Positions 46,186 to 56,819 of a DNA stretch of 64,000 nt are shown one piece after another. The stretch is taken from assembly GCF_004798935.1 (NCBI RefSeq), contig NZ_RAHT01000004.1, forward strand, positions 310,001-374,000, given 5' to 3'. Below the pieces are notes generated by a model. The model did not search any database and was not told where the DNA came from. It worked only from the letters and a program-made list of their open reading frames with translations. Made by a program: the position numbers and the translations under genes. The stretch's first letter is position 1, and the number at the start of each line of letters is the position of its first letter. This DNA comes from Ningiella ruwaisensis (lineage in GTDB: Bacteria > Pseudomonadota > Gammaproteobacteria > Enterobacterales > Alteromonadaceae).

Positions 46186-46911
46186 ATGCAATCTTCATTT
46201 ACTTCGGTGTGCTTATCAATATTGATTTATGCCTTGTTTAGCTATTCTGTGTTTGCTCAAGAACGCTTGTCGTCCGGGAATCCCACCAATCCCAATCAGC
46301 AGGACAATGATGTTGAAGAGATTGAAGTTACAGGACAAGCTGGTGATGCCGCGTTGCAAGCTTTTGCTGCTGGCAATTTCGAATTAGCTGAAATTAAATT
46401 TAGCGAAAATGCAGAATGTGCACTAAGAGTAGAGCGAAATAAACGGGCGTTTATTCAAGATATGCAAAACGCACAAATTAATCAGTCTTTATCAGGCGCT
46501 GCAAGCAGTAATAATCCATCTGGAAGCGCACCATCAACACCCATAAACAGTACTTCAAGTATGGCATCAAGTTTTGATGGGAGAGGAAGTGCGCCTGTTC
46601 GTGATAAAACCTGCGAAAATAGAGGTTATCAACTGTACATGGTAGGGATGTCTCAACTTCAGCTGGGCAGAAGCGAAGAAGCCGAAGAGAACTTTGAGCG
46701 CGCTGTTAACATCAATAAACGACTTCACGATGCAGTATTTCGTTTGGCCTTAATGAAATTACTCAGAGACGACAGTGAAGGCGCGTCAGATCATTTACAA
46801 GAATTACATCGACTCCTGAAAAAGTGCCATAACTGCGAATCCTTTGACAAAATTCAGGCGAATATTGATTTTTTAGAGAGGGCGATCCAAGGCAGCATTC
46901 CTAAACAATAA
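46186..46911 (+). CDS. Periplasmic TPR-like protein
   Basis: Unnamed protein of 241 residues: signal peptide (about 1-24, YSVFAQ) and an acidic linker carrying EEIEVTGQ, similar to the plug-side TonB-box region of some exported proteins. An AAGNFELAEIKF half repeat and a Ser/Asn/Pro-rich low-complexity stretch (about 105-145) come next, followed by two TPR-like repeats (YQLYMVGMSQLQLGRSEEAEENFERAV). A late CHNC pair and two earlier Cys could form disulfides. It probably shares a transcript with the lipoprotein upstream. No function assigned. Confidence 0.65.
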   Translation: MQSSFTSVCLSILIYALFSYSVFAQERLSSGNPTNPNQQDNDVEEIEVTGQAGDAALQAFAAGNFELAEIKFSENAECALRVERNKRAFIQDMQNAQINQSLSGAASSNNPSGSAPSTPINSTSSMASSFDGRGSAPVRDKTCENRGYQLYMVGMSQLQLGRSEEAEENFERAVNINKRLHDAVFRLALMKLLRDDSEGASDHLQELHRLLKKCHNCESFDKIQANIDFLERAIQGSIPKQ

Positions 46912-47067
46912 ATCGCCCCTGCTTAATTTCAGTGTTTGTAGTCTATACTGAAGGTTTAGCACTCACTACAGCGTTAGTAAGAAGGATCGATTTGATGCAA
47001 ATAAATTCATTAATATTTTCCGAAAAGCGCCGTTACACTGAGAACAAACTAAGCAATTAATGGAACT

Positions 47068-49368
47068 GTGTTGAAAGCGTTTACCTTTACTTCATTATTT
47101 CACCGCCCCTGGATGATTGCGACCCTTTTACTAATATTAACGGTCGTTGCGAGTATTGGTGCCAAAAACCTCTATTTTCGAGGTGATTACAAGGTGTTCT
47201 TTGAGGAAGATAACCCACAACGTGTTGCATATGAAAAGATGCAAAACGTGTTTACAAAAAACGAAAGTGTTTCAATCGTTATTTCTCGTGAGCAGGGCGA
47301 CTTATTTAATCCGCAAAGTCTCAAACTTATTAAAGATTTGACTGATGCCAGTTGGCAAATTCCACTTTCCACGCGCGTGGATTCGATCACAAACTTTCAA
47401 CATACGTATGCATTAGACGACGACTTGGTTGTGGAAGATCTACTTCTTGAGCTTGGCGACTTGGATGAACAAAAAATACAAACGATTGAAAAAGTCAGCA
47501 CTACAGAAAAATCTTTAGTAAATAAGCTCATCTCTGTTGATGGAAAGGTAGCAATGATCAACATCAATGTGCAGCTTCCTGATGGAGACCAAACGAAAGA
47601 AATTACGGAAATTGGGCAATTTACTCGCGATCTAATTGCTCCTTATCAAGCAGAATATCCTGAGCACCAGATACGCCTTTCAGGTATCGTCATTATGACG
47701 GATGCGATGTTTCTGGCTGCACAAAAAGACGCGACAACTTTATTTCCATTGATGTTCATAGTTATTACTTTTTTGCTCATTGTACTAATGCGCTCTGTCT
47801 GGGCAACAGTCGCAACCTTAATTATCGTCACTATCAGCATTAGCGCTACCATGGGAATAGGTGGTTGGCTTGGCATGTTTATCAATATCGCAACGGTAAA
47901 TGTTCCGGTGATTGTCATGACACTCGCTATCGCCGATAGCGTGCATCTTGTAGCTGGAATGCGAGTTGAGATGCAACAGGGCAGCGATAAAAAAACGGCC
48001 ATTCTAAACGCGCTTGCTCTTAACGTTAAACCGATTTTTATCACCAGTTTAACCACTGCTATCGGTTTTTTAACGATGAATTTCGCAAAAGTGCCTATCT
48101 TGAGCGATATGGGAAATTTAGTGGCAATTGGAGTATCACTTGCTTGCATTTATTCTCTGACTTTATTGCCAATTTTGCTTTATTTAATGCCAGTCGCGTT
48201 TAAAAAAGAAATAACCAAGTCGAAAAGCAAATTGTGGTCATGGCTTTCAGATTCAATCGTACGAGCTTCGTCAATATTGATTGTTTTTTCAATTGTTATC
48301 ACCGCTCTTAGCAGCTATCTCGCCAGTCAAAATGAGCTCAACGATATTGCGATTGAATACTTTAATGAGGATAACAGCTTCAGGCAGGACGCTGACTTTC
48401 AGCAAGAGAATTTAAGTGGCTTGAGCACCATTGATTTTGCTGTTTATGCACAAGGTGACAACGCGATAAACCAACCTGAATTTTTACAGGCGATTGATGA
48501 ATTCACGCGTTGGTTAGAACAACAAGAAGAAGTCGACCACGTACTAAGCTTTGCTGATGTAATGAAACGTCTTAGTAAAAACATGAATCAAGACGACGAA
48601 GCATTTTATCGCTTGCCTGAAAATAGCGATTTGGCAGCGCAGTATTTGCTACTTTATGAAATGTCACTTCCGTTCGGTTTAGACGTAAACAATCAAATTG
48701 ATATTAATAAGTCAGCCGTCCGCATTCTGGTGACGCTTAAAAACCTGGGGAGCAATGACTTTACCGGTTTTGAACAAAGAGCCAAAGACTTCATGAGTGA
48801 AATTGCACCTCAATACGAAGTGGATGCCGCCAGTTTACCGCTAATATTTGCGCACATCGGAAAAGCCAATATGCAAAGTATGATTGGCGGTTTGGTGTTG
48901 GCCTTGATACTTATTTCAGGTTTGCTTATCTTTGCACTCAAGAGTGTTAAATTAGGACTCATTAGCCTTCTTCCCAATTTACTTCCCGCGATGATAGGCT
49001 TTGCGTTTTGGGCACTATGGTCAGGTTACATCAGCATGGCACTTACCGTTGTACTGACAATGACCTTAGGCATTATCGTAGATGATACCGTACATTTTTT
49101 AAGTAAGTTTAAAAAGGCGATTGATAAAGGCTTATCAGCATCACAGAGCGTGGAATTCGCATTTAAGAATGTGGGAACCGCACTTTTAATTACGACGGTA
49201 GTGCTTTCAGCCGGATTCGCAGTCTTAGCGTTTTCAGATTTCGCTATTAATTCTGAAATGGGTTTGCTCACGTCAGTTATTATTATTGTCGCGCTTTTAG
49301 TTGACCTTACCCTGCTTCCCGCTTTGCTTCACCGTGTTTACGCCAGATCAAAACCAAGAAGTTCCTAA
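47068..49368 (+). CDS. MMPL/RND superfamily exporter
   Basis: Inner-membrane protein of 766 residues built as two similar halves, each with one leading helix, a large periplasmic loop and five further helices. Characteristic segments are VMTLAIADSVHLVAG and LTMTLGIIVDDTVHFLSKF, the Asp-containing helix 4 motifs that carry protons in RND pumps. The MMPL-type members lacking a membrane fusion partner move lipids or hydrophobic molecules; the cargo is unknown. The start is GTG at 47068 or TTG at 47071. No outer-membrane or adaptor partner is next to it. Confidence 0.85.
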   Translation: MLKAFTFTSLFHRPWMIATLLLILTVVASIGAKNLYFRGDYKVFFEEDNPQRVAYEKMQNVFTKNESVSIVISREQGDLFNPQSLKLIKDLTDASWQIPLSTRVDSITNFQHTYALDDDLVVEDLLLELGDLDEQKIQTIEKVSTTEKSLVNKLISVDGKVAMININVQLPDGDQTKEITEIGQFTRDLIAPYQAEYPEHQIRLSGIVIMTDAMFLAAQKDATTLFPLMFIVITFLLIVLMRSVWATVATLIIVTISISATMGIGGWLGMFINIATVNVPVIVMTLAIADSVHLVAGMRVEMQQGSDKKTAILNALALNVKPIFITSLTTAIGFLTMNFAKVPILSDMGNLVAIGVSLACIYSLTLLPILLYLMPVAFKKEITKSKSKLWSWLSDSIVRASSILIVFSIVITALSSYLASQNELNDIAIEYFNEDNSFRQDADFQQENLSGLSTIDFAVYAQGDNAINQPEFLQAIDEFTRWLEQQEEVDHVLSFADVMKRLSKNMNQDDEAFYRLPENSDLAAQYLLLYEMSLPFGLDVNNQIDINKSAVRILVTLKNLGSNDFTGFEQRAKDFMSEIAPQYEVDAASLPLIFAHIGKANMQSMIGGLVLALILISGLLIFALKSVKLGLISLLPNLLPAMIGFAFWALWSGYISMALTVVLTMTLGIIVDDTVHFLSKFKKAIDKGLSASQSVEFAFKNVGTALLITTVVLSAGFAVLAFSDFAINSEMGLLTSVIIIVALLVDLTLLPALLHRVYARSKPRSS

Positions 49369-49443
49369 TGCCGGAATGTCGGGTAGCGATCGTCTTTCGC
49401 TACTCGCAGCATTATAAACTGATGCATGACAGCCTCGGTAAGC

Positions 49444-50082
49444 TTATTTTTTTAAAGCATCAACCAACTCATCTTTACTCATATCAGAACGACCTTCAAT
49501 GTCTTCATCTTTTGCCATTTCGTAAAGTTCATCTTTTGTTTTCTGTTCAAGCGAGGCGGCCGTTCCTTTTCCACGGCCGTTTTCGTCGGTAGCCTCTTCA
49601 ATTGCTTCGAGAAGTTCATCTTTATCCATGGTTGAACGTCCTTCTATATCCAGGTCTTGAGCACGTTCCATTAACATGTCTTTGGTGGGGCCATGTTCTT
49701 TTATATGCGCAACCTTTTCTTTGACGTCATCCGGCTGTTCTACAAACTGCTGCTTGCCGTCTTTTTTCTTTTGCGTTGATCGTGCGTATTCATCTTCCGT
49801 CAATAACATGCGAACTTTTTTAGGTAGGTATCGCTCGCCCGTATCCTCAGATGCTTCACCCGATTTTGTTCCCCAATCTTCTTTAGTCCATTTGTGTAAA
49901 TCAGTATCCTCTTGGTCGGGGCCATCATCTTTATAGCCTCCACCGCGCTTTTTGTACTCCTGAACGGCGAGTTGCGCTTTACGCGCTGACCATTGGCCGG
50001 GTTCACCACCTTTATCACTTTCCATGTATTCCTCTTTCACTTTTTCCCACAGTTCTGGATCGGTTTTTTCAGCTGATGACAT
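49444..50082 (-). CDS. Acidic protein with two Rho_N/SAP-like repeats
   Basis: A hydrophilic protein of 212 residues. The N-terminal half (WEKVKEEYMESDKGGEPGQWSARKAQLAVQEYKKRGGGY) resembles a small domain (possibly DUF5872) found alone in many bacteria. The C-terminal half holds two near-copies of a helical nucleic-acid-binding motif (TKDMLMERAQDLDIEGRSTM... and TKDELYEMAKDEDIEGRSDM..., each ending KDEL-like). These match the Rho N-terminal/SAP-like fold. DNA or RNA binding is inferred; the physiological role is unknown. It lies alone between the MMPL gene and metJ. Confidence 0.75.
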   Translation of the reverse strand: MSSAEKTDPELWEKVKEEYMESDKGGEPGQWSARKAQLAVQEYKKRGGGYKDDGPDQEDTDLHKWTKEDWGTKSGEASEDTGERYLPKKVRMLLTEDEYARSTQKKKDGKQQFVEQPDDVKEKVAHIKEHGPTKDMLMERAQDLDIEGRSTMDKDELLEAIEEATDENGRGKGTAASLEQKTKDELYEMAKDEDIEGRSDMSKDELVDALKK

Positions 50083-50197
50083 AGTAACTCCTTTTAAGTT
50101 GTTACTATTTATAAGGAGCGTAGCGCTTTTGGATTACATTTTACTTAATGAACTGGCTAGCTGGTGGCAGGCAAGGTGTTGTAATCAAACAGAGATA

Positions 50198-50521
50198 CTA
50201 TTCATTGTCTTCTATAATTGACTGCTCCAAACCCATTTCCTTCATTATCCTTCGTGCTTCAGCAGGAATGCGATTAGGATTATCTTTACGCAAGTCATCA
50301 TCGTCTGGGAGCGGTTGGCCTGTAAAAGCATGCAAAAATGCTTCGCACAAAAGTTCGGAGTTGGTGGCGTGACGAAGGTTATTCACTTGTCGACGGGTAC
50401 GCTCGTCGGTCAGCACTTTCAGCACATTGATGGGGATAGAAACGGTCACTTTTTTAACCTGTTCTGCCTTCTTTCCATGCTCTGCGTACGGGTGGATATA
50501 TTCTCCGTTCCATTTTGCCAT
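50198..50521 (-). CDS. metJ: Methionine repressor MetJ
   Basis: Ribbon-helix-helix repressor that with S-adenosylmethionine shuts down methionine biosynthesis genes. It is 107 residues; [50 protein letters not shown] contains the DNA-binding strand and the corepressor pocket. It is divergent from metF with a 136-base spacer carrying MET boxes, so it is likely self-regulated. The E. coli neighbours metB and metL are absent. Confidence 0.97.
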   Translation of the reverse strand: MAKWNGEYIHPYAEHGKKAEQVKKVTVSIPINVLKVLTDERTRRQVNNLRHATNSELLCEAFLHAFTGQPLPDDDDLRKDNPNRIPAEARRIMKEMGLEQSIIEDNE

Positions 50522-50585
50522 AATACTATCGCTGTTTTAGTTTGTTATATGAAAATTCTAACTGGAATAACGAAAAGGTCAATCT

Positions 50586-50645
50586 AGACGTGTAAACTGC
50601 TTGACGTCTAGACGGTCTTTGCGTAGTTTAGACGTCTAAACGTCT
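50586..50645. promoter_or_regulatory. MET-box operator array for MetJ
   Basis: Two groups of 8-base MET boxes (consensus AGACGTCT) lie between metJ and metF. Four boxes in register occupy 50586-50617 (agacgtgt, aaactgct, tgacgtct, agacggtc). A perfect box agacgtct at 50630-50637 is followed immediately by aaacgtct. MetJ binds adjacent boxes cooperatively, so the array should control metF and probably metJ. The second group ends 13 bases before the metF start, overlapping its expected transcription start and leader. Confidence 0.9.
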
Positions 50646-50654
50646 ATAGGGTGA

Positions 50655-51545
<891 letters not shown>

Positions 51546-51730
51546 AAAACGACTAAACACTTTTTGCACTTCTTTTGCTACACTTGTTTTGGTACTTGCC
51601 AGTAATACAAGGTAAACTAGGCGAATACCTCGTTAACATTGCGTATTATTATTGCCTAGTGTTTTTAAGCAAATGCGGTATTAATGAGACGGCGGATATT
51701 TTTCTGGCACTTTTTCAGGCAGCCTTGTAA

Positions 51731-52726
51731 ATGGACATAGCGTCAAAGCTAAACAGCTATTATCAATCGCGCAAGCCGTTGATAATCGATATATTTAAAA
51801 CGTTTACTGAAGAGTTACGCGTTCAGCGAATTACTGTGTCTTCAGGCCATATGGCTTATGTCAGCCTCTTATCTCTGGTTCCCGTGATCATGGTGTTTTT
51901 TATGATCATGTCTGCTTTTCCCGCGTTTTCTGATTTTAGGCAACACTTTGAAGATTTTATCTTCAGTAATTTCGTTCCAGCCTCAGGGGATGTTGTACAA
52001 ACGCATATAGGTGAGTTTGTGAATAACGCATCCGGGATGGGAGCAGTAAGTATCGCTTCATTAGTAATAGTCGCTCTGTTATTAATTTCAAATATTGATA
52101 AAACGCTTAATCATCTTTGGAAAACGAAGGTTCAGCGACCGCGTATTTATACTTTTGCCATCTACTGGATGGTTATTACGCTTGGCCCCTTATTAATCGG
52201 TTCATCGATTGCGGTCAGCTCTTACTTGGCAACGATTGCAGCGTTTGCAGATGATTACACGCCGGGGTTCGGTACGGCTTTTCTCAAACTGGTACCCACA
52301 TTAACCTCCATTGGTGCTTTCATGATTTTGTATATGGTTGTACCCAATCGTCCAGTGAAAGCGCGTTATGCAATATGGGGAGCGGTACTTGCAGCCTTGT
52401 TATTTGAGTTGTCTAAAAAAGGATTTGCATTTTACGTGTCGAGCTTTCCTTCCTATCAGGTTATTTATGGCGCGCTTGCGGTTGTGCCCATCTTGTTTGT
52501 TTGGGTTTATCTTTGCTGGATAGTGGTTTTGGTTGGAGCGGTATTTAGTTATGCAATTACCACCACCTGCGAGGCCCACGAAGCAGACGACGCAGAAGAA
52601 ATTGCTGAAAAAGCTGCTTATGAACAATACGCGAATCGTGAAGAGTATGGTGTTGTCAACGATGAAGTTGTCAAAAAACTTAACGAAGACACACCTGAAA
52701 ATGTGAAAGTGTTAGCCAAAAAATAA
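51731..52726 (+). CDS. YihY/virulence factor BrkB family membrane protein
   Basis: Inner-membrane protein of 331 residues with six helices, of the YihY/BrkB family (formerly misassigned as RNase BN). Conserved patches are AYVSLLSLVPVIMVFFMIMSAFP, NIDKTLNHLWKTK, and RYAIWGAVLAALLFELSKKGFAFYV with the following SYQVIYGALAVVPILFVWVYLCWIVVL region. The C-terminal 50 residues are acidic and cytoplasmic. Function unresolved. It converges on the ferredoxin gene. Confidence 0.9.
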   Translation: MDIASKLNSYYQSRKPLIIDIFKTFTEELRVQRITVSSGHMAYVSLLSLVPVIMVFFMIMSAFPAFSDFRQHFEDFIFSNFVPASGDVVQTHIGEFVNNASGMGAVSIASLVIVALLLISNIDKTLNHLWKTKVQRPRIYTFAIYWMVITLGPLLIGSSIAVSSYLATIAAFADDYTPGFGTAFLKLVPTLTSIGAFMILYMVVPNRPVKARYAIWGAVLAALLFELSKKGFAFYVSSFPSYQVIYGALAVVPILFVWVYLCWIVVLVGAVFSYAITTTCEAHEADDAEEIAEKAAYEQYANREEYGVVNDEVVKKLNEDTPENVKVLAKK

Positions 52727-52745
52727 GTACACGAACTGCAACACT

Positions 52746-52991
52746 CTATGCATGCATCGCTGCAAATTTTTCTGCAAGTTGATCCAGACTTTCTTTTCGA
52801 TTCGGATCGGGCAATATGCATTCAACAGGACAAACCGCCACACAGCTAGGTTCATCGTAATGTCCAACACACTCGGTGCACTTATCAGGATTGATTTGAT
52901 ATATTTCTGCACCCATGTCTATGGCTTCGTTAGGGCATTCGCTTGGGCATAGATCGCAGTTAATGCATTCGTCGGTTATGTAGAGAGCCAT
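52746..52991 (-). CDS. YfhL family 4Fe-4S ferredoxin
   Basis: Small two-cluster ferredoxin of 81 residues. The first cluster motif is CINCDLCPSECP and the second is spread through CTECVGHYDEPSCVAVCPVEC, with the loop insertion typical of YfhL/Allochromatium-type ferredoxins. ATG 52991 is chosen because the protein then begins MALYITDECINC as in the family and gcgagg stands 8 bases upstream; the frame extends to 53075 without support. It is 132 bases downstream of mutH on the same strand. Confidence 0.93.
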   Translation of the reverse strand: MALYITDECINCDLCPSECPNEAIDMGAEIYQINPDKCTECVGHYDEPSCVAVCPVECILPDPNRKESLDQLAEKFAAMHA

Positions 52992-53123
52992 AAAATAAAC
53001 CTCGCTTTTTAAATTAGGCAGACTTACGGGCTTAGTATAGTCTTGCAGGTCATCGCAGGACTTGATCCTCATCAATCAAGCGAAACATTATTGGCTTTGT
53101 TTTAGTCGATAAATGCCGACTAA

Positions 53124-53807
53124 TCATGCTACCTGAAAGGCACTTTGAAGAATCTTTTGCGTAAAATTCTTTCGCAAATAAAAGCCGCGGGGACGTGTTT
53201 TGATGATGCTGCCATCTTCGCCAACAGCATCTGTTACCACCGAACCGTCTGCTGCTTTAGGCCGAAGCTGCATATATTCGCCGGTTCTGGCAGTAATCGT
53301 TTCAACTTTGCCAAGCGTGATTAAATCCATTAATTCTTCCCAATCCTGACGGAGCATGTCATCAAAAGCTCCCTCCAATCGCCAAAAAAAGGCGCTTCCA
53401 ATCAGACGCTCTGCCACAGGTATTTCACGCTCTCCCTCTATGGGTACCCAGAGTACCTGCTGAAGCTTATTGCGAACATTTGAGCGTTCCCAAGTCAAGC
53501 CACTAAGGTGCATCAGTGGTGCATAGCAAACATATGTTGTCTCCAGTGGAGACAAAGAATAGCTTAGCGGCAAAGTTTTCAGTTCAACGCCTAAATCAGG
53601 AAAGTCTTGTTGAGGTTTGCTACCCGCACTGGCACCAAGGGCTTTTTCAATTAACTGCCCTGTCCAGCCTTTTTGTCGTTTGAAGTTTTTCGGAATAGCC
53701 ACATTTAGTTGTATTGCAAGCTCTTGAAAACTCAAACCGGCAATAGACTGCGCGCGCGCTTTAAGTTCATCAATACTGGAGGGTGATTCTGATGCGAGCA
53801 CATTCAT
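53124..53807 (-). CDS. mutH: DNA mismatch repair endonuclease MutH
   Basis: Cuts the unmethylated strand at hemimethylated GATC after activation by MutL. It is 227 residues; the catalytic D...ExK set is seen in DFPDLGVELKTLP, with GQLIEKALGA earlier and a C-terminal RPRGFYLRKNFT. Its presence implies Dam methylation and methyl-directed mismatch repair in this organism. It is divergent from rppH with an 87-base gap. Confidence 0.96.
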   Translation of the reverse strand: MNVLASESPSSIDELKARAQSIAGLSFQELAIQLNVAIPKNFKRQKGWTGQLIEKALGASAGSKPQQDFPDLGVELKTLPLSYSLSPLETTYVCYAPLMHLSGLTWERSNVRNKLQQVLWVPIEGEREIPVAERLIGSAFFWRLEGAFDDMLRQDWEELMDLITLGKVETITARTGEYMQLRPKAADGSVVTDAVGEDGSIIKTRPRGFYLRKNFTQKILQSAFQVA

Positions 53808-53894
53808 CCTTTAATGGAAACATTTGCTTTGAATACGCACAAGTTTATGAAAGAATGATGAAATATTAAAGTATAAACGCGCTAGGTAATCTAA

Positions 53895-54479
53895 GTGATT
53901 GATACCGAAGGATTCCGCGCGAATGTTGGCATTATTATTTGTAACAAATCAGGTCAGGTTTTCTGGGCCAGACGATATGGCCAGCATTCATGGCAATTCC
54001 CGCAAGGTGGAATTGACCAAGGCGAAACAGCCGAACAAGCTATGTACAGAGAGTTGTACGAAGAAGTTGGGTTAAAAGAAAAAGATGTAAGCATCCTTGC
54101 AGTCAGTCGAAACTGGCTAAGATACAAACTTCCTAAACGATTGGTGCGAAAAGGAAGCGATCCTGTTTGTATTGGTCAAAAGCAAAAGTGGTATTTACTG
54201 TCACTTAACTGTCAAGAACAGGACGTAGACTTGGCAGCCAGCGGCCACCCCGAATTCGATGACTGGCGATGGGTAAGCTTTTGGTATCCTGTGCGAAATG
54301 TGGTTTCGTTTAAACGCGATGTCTACCGTCGTGTTTTAAAAGAATTCTCGCACCTAGCCTTCAATCAGAATAAAGGCGGAGTAAGTCAATCGCAAAAAAA
54401 CACATCGCCTAATAAGAACAACTCAGCGAACAAACCCGCCGGTGCAAAAAAGAAGAATCGCAAGCGAGGACGCCGCTAG
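53895..54479 (+). CDS. rppH: RNA pyrophosphohydrolase RppH
   Basis: Nudix enzyme that strips pyrophosphate from 5' ends of mRNA and so triggers RNase E decay. It is 194 residues; the Nudix box [23 protein letters not shown] is complete and is framed by [22 protein letters not shown] and WQFPQ. The start is GTG at 53895 with only a weak ribosome binding site. The C-terminal 35 residues form an Asn/Lys/Gln-rich basic tail ([19 protein letters not shown]) beyond the conserved domain, possibly aiding RNA contact. Confidence 0.96.
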   Translation: MIDTEGFRANVGIIICNKSGQVFWARRYGQHSWQFPQGGIDQGETAEQAMYRELYEEVGLKEKDVSILAVSRNWLRYKLPKRLVRKGSDPVCIGQKQKWYLLSLNCQEQDVDLAASGHPEFDDWRWVSFWYPVRNVVSFKRDVYRRVLKEFSHLAFNQNKGGVSQSQKNTSPNKNNSANKPAGAKKKNRKRGRR

Positions 54480-54521
54480 TTTGTTCAAATGGTGATGAAA
54501 ACCTTTTAAAAGTGAGTCTCA

Positions 54522-56819
54522 ATGTTAACTAGTCTGAAACACATTATTCAGGAGATGAGCCAAAGCCCTAATTTGGATTCGGCGCTTGCCAGACTGGTTA
54601 CCATGGTTAAAAAAACCATGAAGGTTGACTCATGTAGCCTGTATTTGTCCAACTACGCTGAGAGACATCTTGTTTTAGTCGCCACAGATGGACTGCATGC
54701 CGATGCTGTGGGCAAAGTCATTATCGGATTTAACGAAGGACTCATCGGTTTAGTTGGCGACAGAGAAGAGCCCCTGAATATCGAAGATGCGCCTACGCAC
54801 CCTCGTTTTAAACATTATCCCGAAGTGCATGAAGATAACTACCATGCTTTCATTGGTACGCCCATCATCTATCAACGAAAAGTGTTGGGTGTTATCACCA
54901 TGCAACATAAAGAAACCCGTCGTTTCAGCGAAGATGATGAAGCTTTTTTAGTGACCCTGGCGGCGCAAATTGCCCTTGAAATTGTAAACGCCGAAATGCG
55001 GGGAAGTCTGCATAATATGCAACTCGACTCTCGTGTTGACACTCAACTATTACCCCGTACCGTAAACGGAATACCCGGGGCCCCGGGATTGGCCATGGGA
55101 ATAGGGCATGCTGTAAACTTCAAGCATGACTTAAATCAGTTAATTGCGCGTAAGGCTGAAGATACCGAGAGGCAAATCACTCGATACCGCGAGGCTGTGC
55201 AAATCACGCGAAAACAAGTTGCTGAACTTTCGAGCGATTTGAGTGAAAACCTGCCTGAGGACGTGCGTGCCATATTTCAGCTATATCATCAGTTACTGGA
55301 CGCAAATAGTTTAGGACGAGAAGTTGAGAAAGAAATTCATGAAGGGTGGGATGCTGCAAGCTCCCTTAAATTTGTTGTTGAACGCTATGCTGCGCGATTT
55401 GAAAACATGGAAGACCCTTACATGCGCGAGCGCGCTGTCGATATCGTCGATTTATCAAATCGTATACTGAACAATATTTTATTGGAGGAGTCTTCGAGTT
55501 CCAGCGACGCGCCAGATAATACGCCCTGCATTTTATTGGCTCAGGAAGTTAGCGCACCAATGCTTGCCGAATTTCCTCGGGATAAACTAGCCGGCATTAT
55601 ATCCATAAAAGGCTCAAACAACTCTCACGCGGCCATTCTCGCTCGGGCAATGGGCGTGCCTGCTGTTATGGGGCTTCAAGGCGTTTCTATTAATTTACTT
55701 AAATCAAAAGAACTCTTCATTGATGGATATTCCGGTGAGGTAGTGCTCAATATTGATGAGAAAACGCGAAATGAATATCAAGCCCTCATCGATGAAGAAG
55801 AAGCGCTTTATCGTAAAATTGCTGAAGACGGTGATAAACCCTCGCTTACGCAAGACAAGCAGCATATTTCACTGCTGGTGAATGCAGGCTTAACAGCCAG
55901 CGTAGAAATGGAGCAGTTTAAACAAGGGGATGGCATTGGACTCTACAGGACGGAAATCCCATTCATGATGCGAGAGCGTTTCCCTTCAGAACGCGAGCAG
56001 TACGAGCTTTATAAAGATGTTTTATCGGCGCATCCGAGCAAAGAAATTACGATGCGCACGCTGGATGTGGGAGGAGACAAGCCGCTCAATTATTTTCCAA
56101 TTAACGAAGATAATCCGTTTTTAGGATGGCGCGGTATTCGATTAACGCTGGACCATCCTGATATATTTCTGGTGCAAGTCAGAGCTATGCTGCGAGCAAG
56201 TATTGGCTTGAGTAATCTGCACATTTTACTTCCCATGATCACCAGTGTAAATGAAGTAGACGAATCGAAGCGCTTGATCAAGCAAGCTTTCCTGGAAGTG
56301 AAAGAAGAGGCGATGGCGGAGAAAAAAATGCTATCGAAACCGGCAGTCGGCATCATGCTTGAAGTGCCTGCCGTGATGTTTCAATTAGAGCACTTGGCGC
56401 AGCGCGTTGACTTTTTCTCGGTGGGAACAAACGATTTGACCCAGTATCTACTGGCGGTAGACCGGAATAACGCCAGAGTATCCAATTTATATTCCAGTTA
56501 TCACCCTGCCGTGTTGGGGGCTTTGCATCAAATTTTTCAAAGTGCCACTAGTGCAAAAGTACCTGTCACCGTCTGTGGCGAATTAGCAGGAGAGCCATTA
56601 GGAGCGGTGCTGTTAATGGCGATGGGATACCGAAAACTCAGCATGAACGCGCATAGTTTGCGCAAAATAAACTGGGTGATCAGGCATATCAATATTCAGG
56701 AAGTACGCGCTATTTTGCCTGATATACTGCATCAGACTACGCCAGAGGGAGTCCGGCAAATTTTAAATAAATACCTTGAATCAAAGCAGCTTGGTGGCTT
56801 AGTCAGGGCTGGCGCTTAA
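54522..56819 (+). CDS. ptsP: PTS-Ntr enzyme I (PtsP) with GAF domain
   Basis: First phosphoryl carrier of the nitrogen-related phosphotransferase system; takes phosphate from PEP and passes it to NPr. It is 765 residues: GAF domain (about 18-165), PEP-utiliser N-terminal helices, swivelling domain with phospho-His369 in GSNNSHAAILARAMG, and the PEP-binding barrel with GIGLYRTE, LDVGGDKPLNYF and the Cys of VTVCGELAG. It follows rppH by 42 bases and overlaps the next gene by one base. Order rppH-ptsP-TSUP-lgt-thyA is typical. Confidence 0.95.
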   Translation: MLTSLKHIIQEMSQSPNLDSALARLVTMVKKTMKVDSCSLYLSNYAERHLVLVATDGLHADAVGKVIIGFNEGLIGLVGDREEPLNIEDAPTHPRFKHYPEVHEDNYHAFIGTPIIYQRKVLGVITMQHKETRRFSEDDEAFLVTLAAQIALEIVNAEMRGSLHNMQLDSRVDTQLLPRTVNGIPGAPGLAMGIGHAVNFKHDLNQLIARKAEDTERQITRYREAVQITRKQVAELSSDLSENLPEDVRAIFQLYHQLLDANSLGREVEKEIHEGWDAASSLKFVVERYAARFENMEDPYMRERAVDIVDLSNRILNNILLEESSSSSDAPDNTPCILLAQEVSAPMLAEFPRDKLAGIISIKGSNNSHAAILARAMGVPAVMGLQGVSINLLKSKELFIDGYSGEVVLNIDEKTRNEYQALIDEEEALYRKIAEDGDKPSLTQDKQHISLLVNAGLTASVEMEQFKQGDGIGLYRTEIPFMMRERFPSEREQYELYKDVLSAHPSKEITMRTLDVGGDKPLNYFPINEDNPFLGWRGIRLTLDHPDIFLVQVRAMLRASIGLSNLHILLPMITSVNEVDESKRLIKQAFLEVKEEAMAEKKMLSKPAVGIMLEVPAVMFQLEHLAQRVDFFSVGTNDLTQYLLAVDRNNARVSNLYSSYHPAVLGALHQIFQSATSAKVPVTVCGELAGEPLGAVLLMAMGYRKLSMNAHSLRKINWVIRHINIQEVRAILPDILHQTTPEGVRQILNKYLESKQLGGLVRAGA

